Source of the DNA: Acheta domesticus
Taxonomy: Eukaryota > Arthropoda > Insecta > Orthoptera > Gryllidae
Length of the DNA: 64,000 nt
Assembly: GCA_031308135.1 (NCBI GenBank)
Contig: JAHLJT010009419.1
Span: 180,622,856 to 180,686,855, forward strand
Direction: 5' to 3'
Both the position numbers and the translations under genes were made by a program. The notes beneath the pieces were generated by a model. It ran no database searches. It was given only the letters and a program-made list of their open reading frames with translations, and was not told the origin of the DNA. Positions 28,201 through 42,200 of the stretch are shown here, piece by piece. Position 1 is the first letter of the stretch; every line of letters starts with the position of its first letter.

Positions 28201-31200
28201 TATTTCCCCCAACAGCGCGCCGCGCACCGCCTCCCGGGCAGGTGTCGGACGGGACAGGACAATGTCCAGTGATGGAAACCAGACGCCTCGAGGAAGTTTA
28301 ATAGTTTCGCCTATAAACTAAACGTTTTGGGAAGTACTTTCTTTTTAATGCTCAAACGAATAGGGTGCTGAATAGGGCTCAGAACTGCTACATGCTCGAA
28401 ATATTCATCTCGCTGGGTGAAGAGCTGTTGAGATGTTCGTTGGGGATCGAAATTCGAGAGCAGATGTGGTCTTCAAATCATGAATGACTTCCCACACCTC
28501 GAAAAAATTAAAGAACTGGCACCTCAAGTGACCGTTCATTCTCTGTATATATGGAATCTTGGTGTATGGATTGTATGTAGAGAACATACTAATAGTAGTG
28601 TTCGTATCTTACTTCCACGATGTCTTCAAATAATTTTCCGTACCACATGTAATTCATACCATATATGAATTTCCATAGTACATGTAAAAAAAGAGGAAAA
28701 ATTAAACACTGAATTAGTCGTGACTTTTTTGTTTTCTATACAGGCTTTTATTGGTGGTACATTGCATGCTGAATAAAGCCCACATAGAAGCAATGTACGA
28801 TGAAGAGCCAAAAACATAAGGAAGACACTCGTAGTTCAATTAAATGAAAGATAACGAATTTTTCCAATTTAATTTTCGAACATTGATGCTCAGTACTAGT
28901 TCACTGGTGCGATATAGGTTTCCTTACACAAACATTATCATACATGCCGGAGCTTAAAACAAAATAAAACATAGCATTTCAGTTTCACATCAACGTATCC
29001 TCAAGCTTCCCCAAGCAGCTCTCTCGAGCCCTCTCGATCAATTCGCGCTTTCCTCGCGGGCGGCGACTTCCCACGTCACTCACCTAACAAAAGACAATTA
29101 CCCGCGCGATACCCATCGATTAATTTCGGAGCATTCTCGCGCGTGGCGCTGCCGCGGCGTGGCGGGCGGAGCGAGCGATCGGCGGACGCGGGCTCGGGCT
29201 CGCGCGCGCGCGCGGCGCTCTATTACAATATCGATGTCTCGTTATCGAAGCGGGTGATCGCCTAATGAAGGGCCGCCGCGCGCCGGCCCGTGCACCCGAT
29301 CGGCGCTTCCCGAATCGCGGGAAGAACAAAGGACGCGAGCGGCGCGGGGCGTGAGGGAAAGAGGCGGGGAGGGGAGGGGGAGGGGCGTATCGCGCGCGGG
29401 CATCGCGCGCTGTAATGGAGGCCGCGCGGCCGGCGCGCCTGCGGGCAGAGGCCGGCGAGGGCGGGGGCGGGGGCGGGGCGGGGCGCCGCGGCGCGAAAGA
29501 CGTTAGGGTGAAGTGGTGGGCGGGGAGGTGCGGGTGCGGTGGGTGATTGTGGGAAGGGTGATGATGTGGGCGGGTCGGGGAGGGCGCGGATGAGTGGGTG
29601 GGTGGAGGGCGGCGAGGCGAGAGTGGGCGATGGAGGACTTTGTGGGGGTGGAGGCGGGGCTGGTGTCGGCGAAAGACGTTAGGATGAAGCGGTGGGCGGG
29701 GAGGTGCGTTGGGTGAATGCGGCAAGGGTGATGATGTGGCGAGGCGGGGAGGTCGACGGGGGCGCGGATGAGTGGGTGGGTGGATGGGCGGGGTTGTGGG
29801 GCGCGGCGGGGCGGGGGCGGGCGCCGGCGAAAGACGTTAGGGTGAAGCGGTGGGCGCGGAGGTGCAGGTGGTGAGTGCGGCAAGGGTGATGATGAGGGAG
29901 GGCCCGAGAGGGCGCGGATGAGTGGGTGGATGACGGGGAGATGTGAGTGGACGAGGGAGTACTTGGCGGGGAGGATGGGCGCAGGCGAGGACCGGCGAAT
30001 GACGTTAGAGGCTGAGGCTGGGAGTAGACTGTAGAATAAGGATGTAGAATGGGTGAAGACTATAATTCAGAAGCTAGAGTATTTTGTCATATTAAGCAGT
30101 CGAATAAGAGAAAATGCGTCGAGAAAGTGAGCGGATATTGGTGCCATCCATCAGTGAGTTCGGACGGGTGCGTCCTTCTAACAAGGGTTTGCTGACCAGT
30201 TTCGCAGTAAAGCAGGATTATTTGAGTTTGATACTTGTGTCATATATCAGAAAAATCTCTAGGAGACCTGGAGAGAAATTTCAGGAGAGTCTCTTTTTAT
30301 GTATTCCGAGTAACGTTTCTTCATACAGAGCAGAATGTAGACAAAATTATCTACTCAAACGTGCCAAGACTAATAGTTGAAGGGTTTTCGGAATCCAGGT
30401 GAGTAAGTAGGGCAAATATACATGTATAAATAGGTACGATTAAAGCGAAAAAAGGCATTTTTTCTCTAGGCAATACATTGATTCTCTAGGCAATACAATT
30501 AATACCCAATACAAAACTGACCTAAAAACCCTAAACTGATAAAAATAATTCACACTTTCAATAAATTTCCTCACAAGTACACATAGTCCGTATCTGGTAA
30601 TTAACAGTAAACTTGAGATCGAAATTCCTCAATTGCGAGAGTGCAGGGAGTTTGAATACGCTTGTGCGTGGGTGGTGGCCGGTGTAACGTTTCGTACATT
30701 CCCAATGTTTGTTTACAGTTTTACATTGTTATTGGTAAACAAGAAACATGTGATGTACCTGGCTTGTTAGAGAATTAGGTTAGCAACCGATAGATTGAGG
30801 ACAGATAGAGGAATATATAGAGAGAGAATTGACCGTAAAACGTGTTCCTCTAAAGAAATTTGTAAGTTCTAATTGTACAAAGTGTGAAGGTACAATATAT
30901 TGAAGTACATTGTACAAGAAATTTAAATAAAAGCTGAAAAAAAAGAGAATTGAAGTGTTACTACTTTGAAAAAATAAGTAGCAACAGTAATTGTAACGGC
31001 AGATGCAACAAGAAAACGTGTTGGCAGAGTGCGACGTTACACAGGGTATGGTGACGGGAAGTCGCCGAGGTCTTTCTCAGCAACGCGCCTCCACCTTAAG
31101 GCCGCTCCACAATAGCCCGTGGACGGGAACGGCAACGCGAACACGAACGCAAAGAAAGTTGAAAGGCGAACATCTCAGGCAAGCGTTCACAACACGACGG

Positions 31201-33112
31201 GAACGCGAAGCTTGACGGGAACGGGAACGCGAAAGATGGTCAACATTTATCCCAGCCCGGGAACGGGCAATGAGAGTATAGCAAATGGAGGCGAAGCTTT
31301 CCAGCTGATCGAGCGCGCGTCTGCGTGCGAAACTGGTCTGGAGCGGAGTTGAGGTTACAGCGTGGATTTGCGAGGTTTGGGTTTGAGGTTAGTTAGTCGT
31401 TGTTGAATTGTTTTAGTTCTTTTTAGTGAATTCAGTATTTTTCGTTTTCTATTCATTAATATAGAATTAAAATTTCCCACAATTTTTTTTATGTTTCATT
31501 TAAGTACATTAGAGTTTTTTGTTTATTGATTAAATTTCGTTAGTTGTATTTTCAATAAGTTCTTAGTAGTTTTCGCATTTTTCCATTCTGATGAATTATT
31601 TTTTTCATTAATATTCTTTCGTTAAAGTATTCATTATTCATACTACCACAAGCAAAAAACTGACAGATGGCAAAGCAAAGAGGGAACAGAGTAGCGCAGC
31701 TAGAAGTGCTTTGGTTTCGGCGACTCTCCTGAAGTACTCGTTTTTGCCGCTACAGGTTATTCCTCTTCCCGTTGGCGTTTACTGTGAAGCGCACGTCCCT
31801 CGCGTTCCCGTTCCCGTCCTCGCCTTCGCGTTGCCGTTCCCGCTCGCGGGCTATTGTAGAGCAGCCTTTAGCCGTCGCCCGAAGGGTGATTGATGGAGGC
31901 GACGTCTAAATCTCCGCGGAGGTCTGCCGGCGCGTCGGCGCCCGGGCTCCGCGCGGCAGAGGCGGCCCCCAAGCCAAATGATTTGACCGGCATTCATCTC
32001 TCAACTTTCCACTGCCGCTTAATGAGTTACCCTGCTGCATGTTAAGTTGCGATGACACCTGTTTGAGGTTTCAAACATGTTTTTTTTTTTTGAAGTGAAA
32101 CTTCTTTTTCTCACGTTAGAATAAAGCGATACATCGAGTGATAGGTGCGTTCCGAAAAATCCAATGCTCGTTTTCTGTCTAAACTACGCGTCGAAAATGA
32201 ACAACTTTCACCTATGGTATTCTTCTTCGCAATTAGCTTCTTGATTTTTTTATACTTCAATTATTTATTTCCGTCTACGCCACTCACATCCGCCAACCCT
32301 GCTTTGCCTCTCGCCTCCTCCTTCGCCAGTCACCTTCACATTTGTATGCTTGCCTCTGCCTTATTATTGCATCTCACCTTCTCTATCTCCATTTTTATCT
32401 TCGTCTTTGCATCTCTCGTACGTCTTCACCGGTCGACTCCTTCTTTCACATTCATCTTCACGAACTGTGCATAGAATTCGCAATGTTTTCCTGCTTTTCA
32501 ATCTCCTTTGCACCTTCGTCTTCGTCAGTCTCTTCGGACTCCACCGCCCATTATATCCCCCAACGATCACCAAGCTCGATCAGGTTTTTCGTCCAGGTTA
32601 CCTTATCCACTGATCAAATGTTGAGATGCCCGCTTGTTTTGCTTCTAAACATCAATTTAACTTCACTTTGCGCACATTTTTTGAGAACTTCTTTTACTAG
32701 TTGTGGTAGAAGTAGAGCCAGGGGTGTGGATTGTTATTTTGTTTGCAGTACTAAAAAATCAAATTGTTCCTTACCGACGCCCGTAGTTTTCTGTAACTCG
32801 GAAGCGAACATTTGCGGAAGTTTTTCAAATGTTGCTTACCTCGTTTTGTTGTTAACATTTTTCATCATAGTTATAGTGAAAGGATGGGGAAGTGTTCGCA
32901 GCTCTAGAAAACGTGTGTAGTATGTACCTGACCTCCATACATTACATACAGTTTTTACTGTTCTTTGACGAAAATCAAATCAAATCATAGGTTCTTCGTC
33001 CGGGCCGTTGTCTTCAGTCTACTTCGTCAGCGTCATCCATCTCCTCGATTACCGCTTGCCCTTGCTTCCATCGCCAACTCCCTCTGCGCCCTCCCTTCTC
33101 CGCCTCCGTCTT

Positions 33113-33152
<40 letters not shown>

Positions 33153-33226
33153 CACCGCCGCCACCGCCGCCACAGCCGCCGCCACAGCCGCCACAGCCGC
33201 CGCCGCCGCCGCCGCCGGCCGCCGCC

Positions 33227-33257
<31 letters not shown>

Positions 33258-36200
33258 CCACCGCCGCCGCCACCGCCGCCGCCGCCACCGCCGCCACCAC
33301 CGCCGCCACCGCCGCCACCGCCGCCACCGCCGCCACCGCCGCCACCGCCGCCACAGCCGCCACCGCCGCCACAGCCGTCACAGCCGCCACCGCCGCCACC
33401 GCCGCCACCGCCGCCACCGCCGCCACCGCCGCCACCGCCGCCACAGCCGCCACAGCCGCCGCCGCCAGCACCGCCCCGGAAGCATCCACGCGTAGTATCG
33501 TCCTCCATCGCGGGCACGTGCCAGCCGGCCGGGCGGTGCGGCGCCGGCGGGGGTGGGGCGGGGGCGGTGGAGGGGTCGGGGGCGTGGCCGGCGCAGCGGC
33601 GATCTCCGCCCCGCCCCCTCCCAGCGCAGGATCCTGATGCTCTTTCGACTCTTCCTCCAGACCCCATTGCGCAGGCCGCGGAGGCGATGGATTGTAGCGC
33701 GTCGCCTAAGAGGGTCGCTGGATCGGCACTTCCCTACAGGAGAGCGAACGAACAATGCACATAGAGAACAAAATTCTGATTCCTTTGTGTGTTAGTAAAC
33801 AGTTGTCTCTTCATTTTATAATTAAGTAATTTTATTACATCCATTATTGTATTAATGGGTGATCGGAGCATCAAAAATATATTACTATCCGGAAATAGTA
33901 ATGCAATTCTTGGATACTTAAAACAGCTCACATGAATTTGAATCTGGGGAAAACTAGCAAAAAATAGTTTTATAGTGAAATAAGACAAAACATTGCAGCG
34001 TTGACGTATGACTTCCGATCATAACTTGCATTGTCGACTCGTTTTACGAGGTCTTACTTAGGTCTGAACGTAACACTCAACGTCAGATGTTACTTGAAAG
34101 TGCAGACTATTTTTAAACAGTTTCAGATAAGTTTTTTTTAATGATACAACTGACATTTCTTACAAAAAAGATAACACCAGCAGCAAGCTGAAAAGCGTCA
34201 AATCAGACAAGAAAGCGCGGGAGAGCATATATCATCCTTTCCTCCCGCTCCTTGCATCACATTTCTCGCAGTCCCCTCGGGACGAGGGAGAAATATACCA
34301 AGTCCATATTTAATATCGAATTCAGAATATGTATGCGATACATGATTATCAATATAGATTGGCGGCCGTGGAAGGAAAACATTGTAATGCAGAGTGAAAA
34401 CGTCACAGTCGTTCATGGCCCCATAAATCGAGCTCCGGGAGCGGGGCGCGGACCCCCTCGGGTGCTGCCGCCGCCGCCGCCGCCACCACCACCGCCGCCG
34501 CCGTCGCCAACCTCCCGCTGGGAACCACCGCCACGGCGACCACACCAGCAGAAGAGCGGAGACTGGGAACGAAACAGGCAGTGGACGCATAGGGGAGGGA
34601 TCGAGGGTGCTGTGGTGGACCGGGGAAGGGGGGAGTGCACCCTCCTGGTGCTGATTTCTCAGTGTATGCGGAGGGGGATTCCCCTCTCGGAACCACGGTC
34701 CCTTTCCATTGGCTTCGTATAGCAGGCGGGAAGAGACCGCTATGCTGCTAGTGATGTCATGCAGATAACTTTCTTCGAAAATAAAACTCTCTGGACAACA
34801 CTTCGTGGTTTATCATTCATTAACATTAAGAATAAAAAAAAAGTTCGCGATACTTTAGAAAGGTCCTTATTCATCTCTGAATAAACAAGAAGTTAAAATG
34901 AATGTTTTGAGAACTTGATGAAAAACTTTAATGTCCCCTTTTTACTCATTATTTTGAGAACGAATTATTCCAAAAGATAAGCCCTTGAGCTAACACTATT
35001 TCCACTGGAAACTGAAACAATCATTTCCAGTCATTACCGCCGACAATATCACGTTCATCTGCAACGGGTGTTGCATATCTCAACATGCTAACAAAAGATA
35101 ACATTCTGTTTTATCTTCGTAATGACTGATTAAAATAATTCAAACGGACGTTTACATACGTTTGCGCACGTTCACATTTGTTATTAACATATCTCTTTCC
35201 CTTCATTGAACTGGTTCAGTGTTGATACATAAATTAACTGGGCATTTTTACTACATCGATAAAAATTAAGGGAAATCGTACTATTAAATACTTTGTTATT
35301 TTGCATTACATTTAAAATGTTATTACAAGATAATCCACTTCCAGTACCCAAAAGTTATTTTTGTACATTTATAACAGTGAGTACGAATAAGCATTTGTTT
35401 ATCAATCGATGCATGCATTGGAAAAGACACATTAAAAGAAAAAGTTTAAGGTCTTCAGTCTCGTGACCACAAGACTGAAGAACGACCGGAGGAGAAAAAC
35501 AAGTGTTCCTGGTTTCAAAATTCTAGATGATTGTTAAAATTAGTTGAAACTTCCCCGTAGCAATTCAAGATGAACTTTCCAAGCCGCGGTTTCCAAAATG
35601 AAGTCTCAGATGGCGGACTGTGTATCTACTTCCACAAGTTTAAGGGTTTGCTCTCAGATGTAGATGCTACGACAGATTCGCGAGTGTAACAACGGATCTA
35701 GTGGGGAGAGGTCAAAAGTCGAGTCTAATTATAAATGTTTAAATACGATATATTATTTGTTAATTGATTTAAATAATCTTAATAATTAACTATTAACAAT
35801 ATTTTTATATTTACACATTTGAGACGTTGGTACAGTCTTTAAATACAGATTATTTGTATTAGAAAACCGTTTTCCATTTGAAAGTACTGTAGAAACTGTA
35901 GTACGTTACGTACTGTAGAAACAGTAGTAACTGTAACGAAAGTACAGTAGAAAGTACTGTAGTACTGTAGAAACACCGAGCAAAGTGGCTCAGGGCGTAC
36001 CGCGCTGACTTCGCATTCGGTAGGCCCGAGTTCAGTTCCCATGCCGACCATCGTCACCGGGGTTTTCGTGGTCATCTAGGCGAATGTTGGGATGGTTCTA
36101 CTGAAAGGCCATGACAGCCAAACGGGCGTCGCTAGTCACATTCGTTAACTATGGGAAGTCACGAAGGTGAAGCGAATTGTAGATATCGCGGGTTCCTGGT

Positions 36201-39200
36201 TGGGTGACCGACTTGGGGAACCCCGGGATTTAACGACGCCGAGGCCAATGGCCTTTTACGGGACATGTAATGGCTAAATACAAAAACAAATACTATAGAA
36301 ATATGAATTCAAATATCTTTTAGTATTTTTAAACTGCTTAAACAATAAAACTTACAGATGGAAAGTAATAATATAAATAAAATAATGAAATATAAATATT
36401 GTAATTTTTACCAAGAGTAATATTAATTATCAAGGTAATTACACGAGTCCTTTGGAAATTGTCGATAAATCCTAGATTCCCGAAGAGAGGAGGGGATTTT
36501 ATCTGAGAGTTTCGAAAGTACGAATGGTATTTAAAAGTACTATTCCACGAATTAAATTACATCTAACAGAGTTCCAAAATCCGCCAAATATTGAAAGTAA
36601 CTGAAAGCTATATTAAAATCAAAGACATTATTTTGTAGTACATACGCGGTTTATTGGACATCGACGTAGCGATCGATGGATACCGCCTCCTAAGATAGAT
36701 GAGACACAGTTCATGATTGGCCAGAAGGGAGAACCGGTAAGAAAAATCGGATAGAAAAAGCGATAAACTTTTTTGAGATACACCGCCGTGTTTGTGCCAT
36801 TTTATGTGTATAGTTAAACGCTATTGGTTTTAATTTCACGAGTGGAGTAGTCAAAATAATGTTTTAATTTTTAGAAGTGCCGCCATCTCTTTAAAACAGT
36901 AGTACCAAGGTCTTCTACTGGTGGCTGTGGCACGCTTCGTGGCACCGTGCCATGCCACGAGCTTCTCTGCGCAACTAGCGTCGGGAGAGGAAACTATTAG
37001 TAGCCCCGCCGTTTTACTATTGGAATGGCGTTGTCTCTGGTGGCGGGGTAATGAACTGCGTGGAGGGGCGATTTCATCGTGGCACTCGTGCCACAGATTC
37101 CCACGGAGCCACGGTGGTCCCACTGTGCCACGGACTCCTGCCCCGGCTCGTGGCATCGACCTTGACAACACTGCTTTTAATGGTTTCCGAAGTGACCCTG
37201 GCGCGGGTGTCCCCAAGGCAGTGCAAGGTGCGCCGCAGGCGACAGGGGCCCAGGGCGACCAGCCCCGCCGGCGCCTTTGAAGCCTCCCACCTGTTGGGCT
37301 TCCGCCACCGGCGGCGACCGCAAAGAGGGCGAGGGCGGGGGCGAAGGCGGGGGCGAGGGCGGGACGGCAAAGGGCGATGGGGCTCAAGAATGCTCAAGGG
37401 ACGCCGCCGCCTTCCGCGCTCCAATGGGCTCCAACGAAAGTCACGTGGATGAACAGCTCTCAACAAAATGTTACGACACTTTATTTGCGGTTCAAAGACA
37501 CCGCACCACGCTCTCGCCGACTGGCTTTTGCGAGAGTGCAGTTCGAGTCGTTAAACTAATCGTGGGGACTTTCGGGCGATTGTTTCCGAATTTGGTTTCG
37601 GAGTCAGATCAGAAGGATCTGTTTGCTTGTTGCCATCATTTTCACAGGAAATTGGAACATTGTTTAATGTTATTTATCTAATTTCTCAAGCAGGATATTC
37701 AATATTTGGAATTGTTTTTTCTTTCTTCAAATCATCAATTAAATTATATTTTATACTTTTCTCTAATTGTAAATGTTTCCAAAAGATATATTATTTATTT
37801 GATTGATTTCAATATTGATTTAAATAACCTGAACAATTATCTATTAACAATATTTTTCATAATTATACATTTAAGGCGTTGGCACAGTCTTTAAATACAG
37901 ATTATTTATATTAGAAAGCCGTTTCCGTTTTGGAAAGTAGAAATACCGAGTACATTTAAATATATAGAACAATTTCAAGAGTTTGGATGTTTCTGGTATA
38001 ATATTTTCAATATACCACTATAATGTCTTTGTATTAATGATTTATGTATATGAAATTAAAAAGAAAAATGTTTGTATTTTAGTCCTAAGTAATCTTTTCC
38101 GACGATAATCCAGAAAAGCTTTGGGAAAGTTATTCTTTTATGCACTTTCACAAGCTCGTGGTTTTCATTAATGAATGTACTCGTAAATCTTAAGTCACTG
38201 AGAAAGACTTGTGATTCCGAGCAAGATCGATGTTGAAGCAAGACCGATATCGAGGCAATACCGATGTTGAGGTAAGACCGATGTTGAGGCAAGACCACTG
38301 ATGAGGCAAGACCGATGTTGAGGCAAGACCGCTGATGAGGCAAGACCTATGTTGAGGTAAGACCGATGTTGAGGCAAGACCGATGTTGAGGCAAGACCGA
38401 TGTTGAGGCAAGACTGAAGATGAGGGAATACCGATGTTAAGACAACATCGGGGGACAGAAACGAATCAAATGAAAGACATTTAAGAATACGCGAAAGAAT
38501 AAATGTTGACTACGTTATACTTTTATCAGATTAATTTACGAACCGAATGTAAATTACTCCCCGGAAGACCGTGAAAAAGAAGGGTGAATACCTTCAATTT
38601 GTTTGACATTCGGATATATGAGGACACATGTTATATCACATCCGTCTCTAACCCGACGAAGTGAGCAAGTTAATTGACAAGTTGACTTGAAGAGTGAGTG
38701 GCGCCTTGCGCAAGACAACACGCGTAGACAACACGCGTGACGAACGTGAGCGAACTTTGCCTTCGCAGTGGACGTGTTCGTGAGCACTTACGAGAGCATG
38801 TGACCTACAGAGGCTGCAAAATACACACGGTGTCAATGATCTCGACTAGCAACATGGAAAATTCAAGTGGTGCCACTGGCTTCGATAACTGTTCACAAAT
38901 AGGGATGTTGCTACAATGATGGGAATTCGTGGTTTAATATGATAAGTGTCATCAAGAACAAAGTATCATCACGTTGATATTAGTAACATTTTGGGTATTT
39001 TATATCCCTTGTCACGGATGGTATTTTGCATTTTCTACGTGCCTCTGTAAATTGGTTAATTCGTTCTTAGACCAGATTAATAGAAATTATAACTAATCCA
39101 AAAGTCTTTGAGTAAATATAAGTTTCAGTGATTGTTAAAATTCAAATCAAAACTTTTTGTGAGATTTCCTATTTTTATTCTATTAAATTCAGTTTTAGTC

Positions 39201-42200
39201 CGGTCTAAACAATTTGATATTTTCGTTTCAAGTTTAAAATTTTTCATTTTGTGCCCAATGCAATTACGCATGTGCCAACCTTTAGCACCCCGTTACAGGA
39301 CCTGTACATCTTTAAGCGCCCCTCGCATTTCAAGCTTGCGCCAGTTATAAATCCTATGCCGTCGCATTGTCCCTCATTATGGGAATTTAGGTACTTACAA
39401 TCAGCAGAAGCCAGGTTTGCGAGTGGTGATTAAGGAGACTTATGTTTGGATCCTGGGAACTTGAGCGGAGTGTGTTCAGGGCAAGTCCAAGCGTTTTTAT
39501 TTTTAATTTTCCATTTTGAGCTCAATTCAGCTACGCATGCCCCAACCTTTAGCGCTCCCCTTAAGGACCTACACATCCTCAAGCACCGCTCGCAAACCTG
39601 GCTTGCGCCGGTTGCAAAGTCGTCGCCACCGCATAGTGTGAGTTACAACCGGTGCAAGCCAGGCTAGCGAGCGGCGCTTAAGGCCGCTTTGGTGTGGAAC
39701 GATAGACGTGAGTTGGTATGCCGGGTGTGTGCGCAGGGCAAGGCCACATCAAGCATCATCGCAAACCTGGCTTGCGCCGGTTGCAAAGCCGTCGCCACAG
39801 CATAGCGTGAGTTACAACCGGTGCAAGCCAGGCTTGCGAGCGGTGCTTAAGGCCGCCTTGGAGTGGAACGGTAGACGTGAGTTGGTGTGCCGGGCGTGTG
39901 CGCAGGGCAAGGCCGCGTCAACCAGCTGGGCGGCGTGTTCATCAACGGCCGCCCGCTGCCCAACCACGTGCGCCTCAAGATCGTGGAGATGGCGGCGGCG
40001 GGCGTGCGGCCGTGCGTCATCTCGCGCCAGCTGCGCGTGTCGCACGGCTGCGTCTCCAAGATCCTCAACCGCTACCAGGTGAGACGCTGCTCCTCTCTCA
40101 ATCGCAATCCTCTCAATGTTCAATTGAAGACTTTCAACTCAATTGAAATAAAAAAAAGTATGTAAGCGCCAATTCTGTTAAATTTACGTTTTTACTAGAA
40201 TAATTAATGAATCAAGCCCTATAATATAAATAAGAACCAAACTCCAGACGCATTTCTTGGTAGTGTTACGGTGTGATCATAAATGGCATAAATGGCGCCA
40301 ATAGGTTTATCGTATATACATAAACTCATTTTCCTCAAAGTATGAAAATGACACTTACATCCTTTTCTTATTTCAAGCCTTCAATTTGTGGCAGAGAAGA
40401 TTCATTCGCACCGGCTGAGTTCTGTCGAGAGCCAGCATTGCAGCTTTCTCTTCAGCGAGTCTGACTAGAAAGTCCTAGGGTTCGAGTCCCGACGGTGGTG
40501 GTGGATTTTCGACACTTAGATAAAAAAGCTAGGTCGAATTCAGTCGCTGTATGGAGGAGAATTCTAGCGGCTGCTGCTCTGATAGATAGCTTTCCGTGGT
40601 TTCTCTGATCAACACCGGGCGAATGTCGGAGCAGTACTCTAACAAACGGACGGCGCTCGATCTTTACTTCCTCTCCTGTACCCTAACCTATCTCCTTACC
40701 CACACTTACACTTACACCACCTGCGGGAGATACCTGGAGAATTCTCCCGCAAGCTGTCATGTCGGACGGCGCAGGATCTTACCTTCCAGCGGGAGAGGAA
40801 AACCGCCACTTCATGAGATAAACGCATACACTACACTAACGGGACTAATGATCAGAGCAGTTGATGTGCCCGGAAACATCAATCCATCTAAGACGAATTC
40901 CGGAAGTTTTTCTTGAAGTTTCTGCAACGACTTGCAGAAACATTATAGACGACATTATAGACCTATTCTATCTCGTTTAGAGTTGTCCAATTTCCTTCGC
41001 AGATTTCTCTACCATTGCTTTACCATCATCACATGAGCATTACCAGGTGTAATTTGATGGAGGGGTCCCAGGTCACTGTTGTTCCCTGCCGGAAGTCGAG
41101 GTTGTCTCCAGCTGTAAAAATTTTAATCAGTCCTTGCCAGGATCACAGTTCATTTCTAAATACCTCATTTATAATTTCCACATTTTAAAAGTGTTCAAAT
41201 TAAGAAATCAAAATCAAGAAAATTTGAGTTGGTAGCAATGGAATGTTTATTATCCCAGTTGTTTGGGGCTTTAGACCTACTCTAAACATAACCGTTAGAA
41301 TACAGTACATTCAGAAGCCGCATACAATTTCAGTACATTCAGAAGCCGCATGTTTGTATGATCAAATCCATAGTATAAAAAAATTAAACTTGGTTTTGTG
41401 CTGTTACTTCTGTTCACTTGTTTTCTTAATATTTGAATGTTTCTAGAGAAAAAATGCCAAATCACTCCCTGAGTCTTTATCGTCTATGCATCAAATCATT
41501 CATATACCTCAGATAAGGCAGCAGGCTCCGTTTCTAGAATTCTAGTAAAGAGTGTCTATTACGCCTTCTTCACCCACACTGCAAATAAAGTGCCTTACAG
41601 TTTGTCACCATTTTATTTATTACGTCTCCTCGGATATATTGATGGAAAGTACATAACTGGAACGAACAATTAGAGATCGAGATTTTGATCATAAAATCTG
41701 TTTGAAGAGTCCCTGAGACGCATAGTGCACAATGCACATAGTGCGATAATTTATTGTAATTTATATCTGAATGACACTCAAGAAATATTTTTACAATTTT
41801 CTTAACCATTAAATCCCAGATATTACGTGGAAAGTAAAAACATAACAACATCTTTGAGTAAATCTTAACATTAGAAATTATGAATCAGAAAAAATATCTG
41901 AATCTCAATGTGATAATTTCAGTTGTAATGTTTTATTATATGATAATTAATTGAGTTGTTTGTGAGCTGTAATCGGCAAATTAATCTCTCCACAGACCAC
42001 TTTCATTAAATGGATCTCCAGTGTATAACCAGTGCCTCCAGGTGGGAAGTACACTGAGTATTTTCGCAGTTCCTCCTCCTCCTCCTCAGCGACTGCAGGT
42101 GGTCTAAATACAAATAGTGTGTAAAAACTTAAAATTGAAAGCTTATGATGACCACAGCGACAAACTGAAAAGAATTTCTTCCACAATTTCAGCTAGACAT

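Larger units (their letters stand above)
1310..39905 (+). other. Pax3/7 intron 1 (38,596 bp)
   Basis: The intron runs from GTAGGT after exon 1 to GTGTGCGCAG before exon 2. Its size and position are inferred from the fit of the two coding exons. No host protein-coding exon was recognised inside it on either strand. Contents are listed separately: TEs, tandem repeats and CpG-rich patches. Stretches in which I see only AT-rich unique-looking DNA are 1310-2328, 2393-4115, 5801-8051, 11431-12840, 14361-16560, 18057-18960, 19800-20820, 21246-22020, 25085-27000, 28262-28985, 30016-31095, 33731-34190, 34741-35730 and 38446-39205. A 1 kb pyrimidine-rich stretch covers about 32080-33000. Confidence 0.85.

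Noticed and set aside
27502..28201. Proline/arginine/glycine-rich open frames in the CpG island.
   Set aside because: Composition-driven, overlapping in several frames on both strands, no recognised domain.
30682..30990. Solo LTR (starts TGTAACG, has a TATATAG word and AATAAA).
   Set aside because: No target duplication, no clear CA end, and the second TGTAACG does not form a proper terminal repeat. Evidence is too thin to list.
33008..33667. Poly-Gly, poly-Ala and poly-Pro open frames of about 150-220 codons.
   Set aside because: They are translations of a CCG/CCA trinucleotide tract; all frames are open and none shows a complex domain or start context.
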